DNA of 9,920 nucleotides from Methanocorpusculum sp. (GTDB taxonomy: Archaea; Halobacteriota; Methanomicrobia; Methanomicrobiales; Methanocorpusculaceae). The translations under genes and the position numbers were made by a program. A model generated the notes under the pieces. The model was given only the letters and a program-made list of their open reading frames with translations. It made no database searches and was not told where the DNA came from. The DNA lies in the NCBI GenBank assembly GCA_029986195.1, contig DALTYF010000017.1, positions 1-9,920 of the forward strand, given 5' to 3'. Shown one piece after another: positions 4,671-9,920 of this stretch; the first letter of the stretch is position 1, and each line of letters begins with the position of its first letter.

Positions 4671-6674
4671 TTAGTTGCTGCGCTGATAAATACTCACGCC
4701 GTCCGCAGCAAAGATTCTGGTCAGACCATTCTCCGGCAGGGTCACGGTGTACAGTTCCTGCTCCACATCGCCGACGAACAGATACTTCGCGCCGTATTTG
4801 TCCATCAGGGAAACAGTCCGGGACGGATCCTCATAGATGTTCCGGACATCACTCCACCGCGTTCCCGCATCACCCACGCCGCTTCGCCATCCCGACTCAT
4901 GTCCGACCCAGCCGACAATCGTCGGGAGTCCGGTCATCGCCGAAACACGGCCGTTGTACGCGTATGATCCGTCCGCCGCCTCCACCACGACATCGCCGGG
5001 CGAGGCGGTGCCGGTCAGAAACGCAATGCCCGCCGCGTCCGCCAGATGGTGACTCTCCAGCCATGCCGAACCGTCCAGTGTTCCTCCCGGATACCCGAGC
5101 TGAATCCCGCAGAATCCGATCAGCGCTGTAAGCACCACAAAAATCACCGCGGCAACTGCAACAGCCCGGCCTTTGGGAATCTCTGCAAACCTGCTCTCTG
5201 CATACCGGCCAATCATCAGAAGCACCGAAGTCCCGAGCATAAACCAGGCGCAGAACCCGAACTTGAACACCGTGTTCATCCGGTAGTTCACATCGCCCAT
5301 GTAATCCTTCAGATAGATGAACTCCATCAGGAACACAATTGCCATGCCGAGAATTCCGAACAGCACCTCCGGGGCCGCACTGCGTTTCCCGGCCAGCAGC
5401 AGAATACAGAACAGCGCAACCCCCGCACTCGCATACCCGGCAACGGCAAAGATCACCGGCACCGCAATCAGCCACGGATATTTTTTCAGAACCGAAAATC
5501 CGTAGATTACAAACACCGCGACAAAGAACAGATACACGCCGAGGAACTCGTTGATCGGTGACGGGGTGGTCACCAGGAAAAATCCCTGGACACTGGACCC
5601 GCCACCGGACAGCATCGTGTACAGGAACGGTGCATAGGACGCAAGCGAAAGAACCGGTACCAGCGCAAGCGGCACCGCATCGCGGAGGCTGTGTCCGTGC
5701 ATCAGCCAGATTACGGCAGCGAGGACAAGATACACGCCGGCATACACCATCACATCCCATGAGTTCATCGCAGGCATCGTCCCAAGCGACAGCGCAAGAA
5801 TCACGCAAAGCAGATACTTTCCTCCCGCCGGCAGGAGCTTCCATCTGACCAGCATCACCGCCATCAGGCACAGGAAGAACAGCTGATTAAAGCAGCCGAG
5901 CACATGTGCATGCGGGTCTCCCCAGAGGAACGAGAACAGCGGGTACTCATTGATCGTATTTTCGATTACCCGTGTTGACGCCCACCAGATGCCAAGCGTT
6001 CCGCCGCCCGCGATCGTGTGCCAGATAAGGGCGGCATTGGGGAGGATCAGAACCAGCATCGGGATCCACTGGTGCCGTTTCAGAAGAAGAACTCCGATTG
6101 CATATGCCGAAACAGCCGCAAGTGCAAACACGGTCGGCAGCATCAGATTAAACACAACCGTCGATGCACCTCCGGCAAAAATGCCGAGCATTCCGCACAT
6201 CCAGTGACCGAGATAATAGTAGATGGACAGTTCTCCTCCCGCATACCAGGGGTCCAGCGGGGTAACTGCCGGATCCAGCATAATACTTCCGAGGAACGCC
6301 GCGTCCATGAACTTCTCGCCGCTCGGGATAATCCCCGGTGTCAAAAACCGCGAGATGAGCATCAGGAAAAATGCACCGAAGAACACCAGATCCCATTTCA
6401 GGTTCTGCCGGATCTCCGTTCCGTCATACCTCTTTGAGAGGACGGCATACACACCGGCTGCCGCGAACAGCAGCAGGGCGAGTTGTACCGGAAGACCGGC
6501 AACCCCGAGATACCAGGTGACAAAGGTCAGCAGCAGAATGGAAAACGGATAGGCAAGACCATACGATAGGTCGCCGACCGCCGGTTTCAGATACGGATAG
6601 ACGGTCATCTGGCAGAACTTCACGACTATCAGCCAGAGAATGACCGTCAGTATCTGCGCTTCAGGAGGAACCAT
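4671..6674 (-). CDS. DUF2298 (Chlor_Arch_YYY) multispanning membrane protein, GT-C-like
   Basis: A 667-residue membrane protein with a dozen or more hydrophobic helices over residues 1-525 and a soluble C-terminal part (about 530-667). It carries the hallmarks of the DUF2298 family, known from Archaea and Chloroflexi: GEKFMD 119-124, DPWYAGG 141-147 with the naming YYY at 152-154, WGDPHAHVLG 251-260, NSWD 304-307, YRMNTVFKF 464-472 and GWVGHESGWR 588-597. The acidic and histidine residues in outward-facing loops and the topology resemble GT-C glycosyltransferases that use lipid-linked sugars, but no activity is established that I know of. It overlaps the preceding flippase-like gene by 14 bases. 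Its AGGAGGA site and ATG lie in a hairpin, so it probably depends on translation of the gene before it. Role in envelope glycan transfer is inferred from neighbours. Confidence 0.9.
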   Translation of the reverse strand: MVPPEAQILTVILWLIVVKFCQMTVYPYLKPAVGDLSYGLAYPFSILLLTFVTWYLGVAGLPVQLALLLFAAAGVYAVLSKRYDGTEIRQNLKWDLVFFGAFFLMLISRFLTPGIIPSGEKFMDAAFLGSIMLDPAVTPLDPWYAGGELSIYYYLGHWMCGMLGIFAGGASTVVFNLMLPTVFALAAVSAYAIGVLLLKRHQWIPMLVLILPNAALIWHTIAGGGTLGIWWASTRVIENTINEYPLFSFLWGDPHAHVLGCFNQLFFLCLMAVMLVRWKLLPAGGKYLLCVILALSLGTMPAMNSWDVMVYAGVYLVLAAVIWLMHGHSLRDAVPLALVPVLSLASYAPFLYTMLSGGGSSVQGFFLVTTPSPINEFLGVYLFFVAVFVIYGFSVLKKYPWLIAVPVIFAVAGYASAGVALFCILLLAGKRSAAPEVLFGILGMAIVFLMEFIYLKDYMGDVNYRMNTVFKFGFCAWFMLGTSVLLMIGRYAESRFAEIPKGRAVAVAAVIFVVLTALIGFCGIQLGYPGGTLDGSAWLESHHLADAAGIAFLTGTASPGDVVVEAADGSYAYNGRVSAMTGLPTIVGWVGHESGWRSGVGDAGTRWSDVRNIYEDPSRTVSLMDKYGAKYLFVGDVEQELYTVTLPENGLTRIFAADGVSIYQRSN

Positions 6675-7641
6675 GCTCCTCCTTCAGCTTCTTTGCATCC
6701 TCACGGAACAGCCGCTTCAGTAGCGACACCGCCCAGTCACCGAAGTAGTAGAGGGACACAACACCCCCTGCAAGCGTAACAAGGTTTTTGATCAGATGAT
6801 CCACCACCGCAATCAGGGTCGCCGTCGCCGCGGGCACGCCGCCGATCTCAAACGTGATCACGAGTGCCAGCTCGTACGTCCCGATTCCTCCGGGAGTAAT
6901 CGGGACGGCTTTGACGAGGTTACCGATCACAATTGCAAGCAGCACCAGCATAAACGGAATCGTAACCCCGAACATCAGCGAGACAAGATAACAGATGGTT
7001 ACGTCCAGCATCCAGATGACCGCAGAGGAGACCGACAGCGCCGCAAGCGATCCCGGGGTTGAAGAAACCTGCCGGAGCTGATCGAGGACCTCCAGAATTT
7101 TTTTGAAGATTTTATTTTCTGCATGCAGTCTGCGGGAGAGAAGAAGGAACAGGAAAAAGACTGCCCCTGCACCCAGAACAAAGACGATCATCCAGACGAA
7201 CCATGCGGGAACAAGGCTGATCAGCACCGGCAGTGCAAACAGTCCGAGAACCGCGATGATGATGATATCATATACGCGCTCTGCAACAATCGAGGTGAAC
7301 CCGTTCGTATAGGGAGTTCCCTTTTCATGCTTCAAAATAAACAGCCGGACAAAGTCTCCGAGACGCGCAGGAATGATGAGGTTTGCCGTCTGTGAAACAT
7401 AGATACAGGCCGTGGAAAAGTTGAGGCCGATTGTGGTTCCAAGTCTTTCGATAATGTACTGGTACCGCCAGCCGCGCAGATACCATGCGGCAAGACAGAT
7501 CAGAATCGCCGCGATGAGGTAGGCAGGAACCAGGTGCTGAACCGCAACCAGCAGATCATCCCAGACGCGCATGAGCATGAATACAATCAGGGCGGCAGCA
7601 ATGAGGCTTGGAATCAGAACAGCACTAATTTTTTTCCACAT
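6661..7641 (-). CDS. UPF0104 / LPG-synthase-TM-domain flippase-like membrane protein
   Basis: A 326-residue protein with about eight membrane helices, matching the TIGR00374-like family related to the membrane half of lysylphosphatidylglycerol synthase. Motifs are LIIPARLGDFVRLFILKHEKG-like at 88-108 (PARLGD 91-96), ERVYD 121-125, PITPGGIGTYE 247-257 and DHLIKN 281-286. Members are thought to move or handle lipids in the membrane, and are common beside polyprenyl glycosyltransferases. The end is charged (KRLFREDAKKLKEEHGSS). ATG at 7641 overlaps the stop region of the upstream glycosyltransferase by 17 bases, and its own 3' end overlaps the DUF2298 gene by 14. This tight packing argues for one operon. 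A role in translocating the lipid-linked product of the neighbouring transferases is inference. Confidence 0.9.
   Translation of the reverse strand: MWKKISAVLIPSLIAAALIVFMLMRVWDDLLVAVQHLVPAYLIAAILICLAAWYLRGWRYQYIIERLGTTIGLNFSTACIYVSQTANLIIPARLGDFVRLFILKHEKGTPYTNGFTSIVAERVYDIIIIAVLGLFALPVLISLVPAWFVWMIVFVLGAGAVFFLFLLLSRRLHAENKIFKKILEVLDQLRQVSSTPGSLAALSVSSAVIWMLDVTICYLVSLMFGVTIPFMLVLLAIVIGNLVKAVPITPGGIGTYELALVITFEIGGVPAATATLIAVVDHLIKNLVTLAGGVVSLYYFGDWAVSLLKRLFREDAKKLKEEHGSS
6663..6683 (-). promoter_or_regulatory. Hairpin masking the Shine-Dalgarno site and start codon of the DUF2298 gene
   Basis: On the minus strand AGGAGGA (6683-6677) pairs perfectly over 7 bp with TCCTCCT (6669-6663), with a 7-base loop GCATGGT that contains the ATG. 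The 3' arm also ends with the stop codon of the upstream gene. Ribosomes finishing that gene would open the stem. Confidence 0.65.
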
Positions 7642-8341
7642 GCAGCCGCCACCACATTCTCAGAATGTCCATTCCCATCCCGTACACATCCTTGAACCGG
7701 ACGGTTGTTCCCGGACCCTGGGTCCAGACAACCGGAAATTCCTCCACCCGGAGTCCTGCACGCTGTGCAAGCACCACCGATTCGGTGTCCCAGAACCAGT
7801 GCGATGCATGAATCTTCAGGACGAGTTCCCGCAGTACCTCGGTCCGGTACGCCTTGAACCCGCACTGGTGATCCCGGAGTTTACTGCCAAGAAACAGTCT
7901 CACAAGCGTATTGTAGCCGCGGCTTGCAAACTCCCGGTCGCCGCTCCGGATAATTCTGCTTTCCGTCATCAGACGCGATCCTGTTGCGACCGCCGCCCCG
8001 TTTTCAACTCTCGTCAGCAGTTCGGGCAGATGTTTGATGTCGGTTGCAAGATCCACATCATAATAACAGAATATCCTGCCGTGCGATTCTGCAAGTGCAC
8101 GGTTCAGCGCCCGTCCCCGTCCCTGCCGTTCGTCGCTGTGCAGCAGCCGTACCCGCGGGTCTTTCTGTTCCCACTCCTCTACCAGTTCACGGCTGCCGTC
8201 GGTACTTCCATCCTCGGCAACGATCAGTTCAAAACTTCTGCCGAACTCTGTCAAAGCCTCAAGGGATTTCGGGATTGCAGATTTCAGTGCCTCCACATCA
8301 TTATAGACCGGCAGCACTACAGTAATTTGTACGGAATTCAC
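7625..8341 (-). CDS. GT2 glycosyltransferase (dolichol-phosphate-sugar synthase type)
   Basis: A 238-residue intact GT-A enzyme. Motifs: TVVLPVYND 7-15, EDGSTDGS 43-50, the metal/nucleotide-sugar DVD 95-97 in FCYYDVDLATD, DHQCGFKAYR 157-166 and WFWDTE 182-187. By hand, 121 of 238 positions are identical to the second transferase of this operon in an alignment with no gaps, so the two are paralogs. It most likely glycosylates polyprenyl phosphate or a lipid-linked intermediate at the cytosolic face; the donor sugar cannot be read from sequence. Translation begins at GTG (8341) in a GTGA overlap with the stop of the FAD enzyme, with GAGGAG upstream. The stop TAG is 17 bases inside the next gene. 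Confidence 0.93.
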   Translation of the reverse strand: MNSVQITVVLPVYNDVEALKSAIPKSLEALTEFGRSFELIVAEDGSTDGSRELVEEWEQKDPRVRLLHSDERQGRGRALNRALAESHGRIFCYYDVDLATDIKHLPELLTRVENGAAVATGSRLMTESRIIRSGDREFASRGYNTLVRLFLGSKLRDHQCGFKAYRTEVLRELVLKIHASHWFWDTESVVLAQRAGLRVEEFPVVWTQGPGTTVRFKDVYGMGMDILRMWWRLHVEKN

Positions 8342-9585
8342 GAAATTTTCTCCTCAAGCAGGGCAGCTGCGCGGTGTCCTGCACGAATTGAGCCTTCCAT
8401 GCTCCGTTCCGGATAGTTCTCCTCCGAGTACATGCCGGCGATGAACAGATTGTGTCCGGCATCGGTATTGGGGAGAGTGTTCCGGTAGCCGGTCACATAT
8501 ACGGGACCCGCGAATTTGTCGACGTACAGGTCGGCGTAATGAATTATCTCTTTTCCGATTCCAAACCGGCTGCAGAAGTCGTCGATCATCCTCTCTTTGA
8601 GATCCGCTGCCGGTTCGTCCTTGAAGTACGAGGCAAGATACACTACATGTTCGCCATACCAGTCGTAGGGGACAAAGTTCGTGTGAACGACCACCGCCCC
8701 GTAGGGTGCGGGATCGCCCATGTTGGTCCAGTAGATGCCGGCTGCCGGATCGCGGGCAAGTCCCAGCGTCATGCAGGCGGCTCCCTGATAGGAGAGTTCA
8801 GGCAGGGAGAACTGTTCTGCGGTTGTCTCATCCATCAGTGACTTCGTCACCTGCGGCGGAAGGGTGGACACAACCGCGTCAAACTCCTCCCCGTTAATAC
8901 TCCATTTTCCGTCCGACAACCGGAGAGTCTCCGCCGGTGTGGAAAACCGGAGGGTCACACCGGCTGCCTCAAGCTGCTGCACCATGGCATCGATCAGACG
9001 GTGCCAGCCGCCTTTCAGATATCCGAGCCGCTCGCCTTCCGCTCCCCGGTCGGATCTGATGGCGATTCTGCTCATCAGCCACGCCGCGGATACTTCATCC
9101 TTTACCGGGCCGAACTTGCTTGTAAGAAGCGGAGCGAAAAAGGCGTTATAGATATCCTCGCCGACTTTTTCGTAGAGATACTCTTTTGCGGTGATGTTGT
9201 CAAGCGCCGCCATATCTGTTCTGCGGGAGCTGAGGACGAACATGCCGAGCCGTGCCTTCTGCAAAAAACTGAGGCAGGGGTAGCGGAGAATCTCCATCGG
9301 TGTGGTAAGTGGATGCAGTTTTCCGTTCATGTAGTAGCCGGTCGATCCTTTCAGCCAGATCAGATCCTCTTTGAGGCCGAGTTCTTCCAGAAGGGAAAAG
9401 AGTCCGGTATCCCCGGAGAAGCAGTGATGATACAGGGGTTCCAGCGTATAGGTTCCGTACGTTTCGGAGGATAAACATCCTCCGGCAACTGCATTCTTCT
9501 CAAATACAACGACCTCGCCTGCCTTTGCCAGACGTTGTGCAGCGGCAAGTCCCGTCAGGCCTGCACCGAGAATACCGATCTTCAT
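8338..9585 (-). CDS. FAD-dependent amine-oxidase / protoporphyrinogen-oxidase-like oxidoreductase
   Basis: A 415-residue flavoprotein. The Rossmann motif GILGAGLTGLAAA (4-16; GxGxxG 7-12) ends its second strand with Glu29 (VVVFEKN), followed by AGG 34-36 for FAD. YHHCFSGD (52-59) is a pattern I associate with members found beside glycosyltransferases. The C-terminal FAD loop is FIAGM...SMEGSIRAG (381-404). Homologs are often annotated protoporphyrinogen oxidase or UDP-galactopyranose-mutase-like. Heme synthesis is unlikely here because the operon holds glycan genes only. More plausible substrates are a sugar nucleotide or a prenyl/lipid intermediate of the pathway. It is the first gene of the five-gene operon; its ATG lacks a well-placed Shine-Dalgarno (AGGTG is 14 bases away), so it may be leaderless. 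Confidence 0.88.
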   Translation of the reverse strand: MKIGILGAGLTGLAAAQRLAKAGEVVVFEKNAVAGGCLSSETYGTYTLEPLYHHCFSGDTGLFSLLEELGLKEDLIWLKGSTGYYMNGKLHPLTTPMEILRYPCLSFLQKARLGMFVLSSRRTDMAALDNITAKEYLYEKVGEDIYNAFFAPLLTSKFGPVKDEVSAAWLMSRIAIRSDRGAEGERLGYLKGGWHRLIDAMVQQLEAAGVTLRFSTPAETLRLSDGKWSINGEEFDAVVSTLPPQVTKSLMDETTAEQFSLPELSYQGAACMTLGLARDPAAGIYWTNMGDPAPYGAVVVHTNFVPYDWYGEHVVYLASYFKDEPAADLKERMIDDFCSRFGIGKEIIHYADLYVDKFAGPVYVTGYRNTLPNTDAGHNLFIAGMYSEENYPERSMEGSIRAGHRAAALLEEKIS

Positions 9586-9604
9586 TACACTATTTAGTAC
9601 ACCT

Positions 9605-9644
9605 GATTCATAAGAAAGTTTTTGACCAACGTAGCCGTATAACT
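9605..9644 (-). promoter_or_regulatory. Candidate promoter of the five-gene operon
   Basis: On the minus strand TTCTTATGAATC (9616-9605) lies about 25 bases before the FAD-gene ATG, which would yield a leaderless mRNA. GTTATACGG (9642-9634) is an alternative box that would give a short leader with AGGTG. The two cannot be told apart by eye. Confidence 0.4.
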
Positions 9645-9650
9645 AATGCA

Positions 9651-9672
9651 GTCATATATATCAAGAAATGAC
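9651..9672 (+). promoter_or_regulatory. TATA box of the CetZ-like gene inside a GTCAT/ATGAC inverted repeat
   Basis: CATATATATC (9653-9662) is a strong archaeal box A, about 45-50 bases before the ATG. Transcription would start near 9686 and give a leader of about 20 nt with AGGTG at 9692-9696. GTCAT (9651-9655) and ATGAC (9668-9672) flank the box and could be an operator. Confidence 0.55.
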
Positions 9673-9705
9673 ATACATACACTCAACAAAAAGGTGTCAG
9701 TGTAA

Positions 9706-9920
9706 ATGCGGGTATTTTTTATAGGATTCGGACAGGCAGGAGGCAAGCTCGTGGATATGTTCCTTGCACAGGACAGAAAGCTAGGATCTACGAGTTTCCG
9801 CGGTATTGTTATCAATACGGCCCGAACCGATCTGATGGGAATTAAAAACATTCCCATGGAAGATCGTCTCCTGATCGGTCAGACAATGGTTAAAGGTCAT
9901 GGTGTCGGTACCGACAACGT
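9706..9920 (+). CDS. cetZ: CetZ/FtsZ-like tubulin-superfamily GTPase, N-terminal part
   Basis: The frame starts at ATG 9706 after AGGTG and runs off the window edge with 71 complete codons. The N-terminus MRVFFIGFGQAGGKLVD is the first nucleotide-binding strand and loop of the tubulin/FtsZ superfamily. VINTARTDLMGIKNIPMEDR and LIGQ...VKGHGVGTDN match the CetZ branch rather than classical FtsZ. CetZ proteins polymerise with GTP and in haloarchaea control cell shape; their role in methanogens is not settled. The GTPase signature GGGTGSG lies beyond the edge and cannot be checked. The gene diverges from the glycan operon with 120 bases between the two start codons. Confidence 0.88.
   Translation, partial: MRVFFIGFGQAGGKLVDMFLAQDRKLGSTSFRGIVINTARTDLMGIKNIPMEDRLLIGQTMVKGHGVGTDN

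Noticed and set aside
5046..5561. Open frame of 171 codons on the plus strand
   Set aside because: Shadow of the DUF2298 gene; composition rich in His, Arg, Pro and Gln, and no ribosome-binding site or motif.
8338..9585. Heme-pathway protoporphyrinogen oxidase
   Set aside because: Only the general flavin fold supports this; no heme genes are nearby and the operon context is glycan assembly.

Overview
This window looks like a chromosome segment of a hydrogenotrophic/formate-using methanogenic archaeon, most likely of the order Methanomicrobiales and possibly Methanocorpusculum-like. The evidence is the tail of an FdhC-type formate channel, eukaryote-like ribosomal proteins (L7Ae, S28e, L24e), a CetZ/FtsZ-like tubulin, AT-rich archaeal TATA-type promoters and roughly balanced GC content. 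The order-level placement is inference.

Layout. (1) 1-275 (+): C-terminus of fdhC, then a stem plus T-rich terminator (297-350). (2) 441-998 (+): small protein with two membrane helices and a probable OB-fold. (3) 1129-2350 (+): glutaredoxin-like domain fused to a thioredoxin-reductase-like flavoprotein. As given it is broken by three single-base indels, and its start is duplicated as a 42-bp direct repeat. (4) 2538-3774 (-): compact operon rpl7ae-rps28e-rpl24e-ndk, convergent with (3). A paired hairpin/T-tract region lies in the 187-bp gap. (5) 3925-9585 (-): five-gene, tightly overlapping operon. In transcription order it encodes an FAD-dependent amine-oxidase/protoporphyrinogen-oxidase-like enzyme, a GT2 glycosyltransferase, a flippase-like UPF0104 membrane protein, a DUF2298 'YYY' multispanning protein, and a second GT2 glycosyltransferase carrying a +1 homopolymer frameshift. 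(6) 9706-9920 (+): start of a CetZ-like tubulin-family gene, divergent from the operon.

How the genes may work together. The five-gene operon has the parts expected of a membrane-surface glycan or glycolipid route: two cytosolic polyprenyl-phosphate-type GT2 enzymes, a flippase-like protein, a large GT-C-like membrane protein and a flavoenzyme. The two GT2 proteins are ungapped paralogs, about half identical by hand count, and bracket the two membrane genes. The product of this module cannot be deduced from sequence and is the best candidate here for an undescribed system. The ribosomal operon has a candidate L7Ae-binding element in its leader. The DUF2298 start codon lies in the loop of a Shine-Dalgarno-masking hairpin, which suggests translational coupling.

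No rRNA, tRNA, insertion sequence or CRISPR array was seen. The four indels all look like single-base changes that restore conserved motifs when reverted. Sequencing error is therefore as likely as real gene decay.
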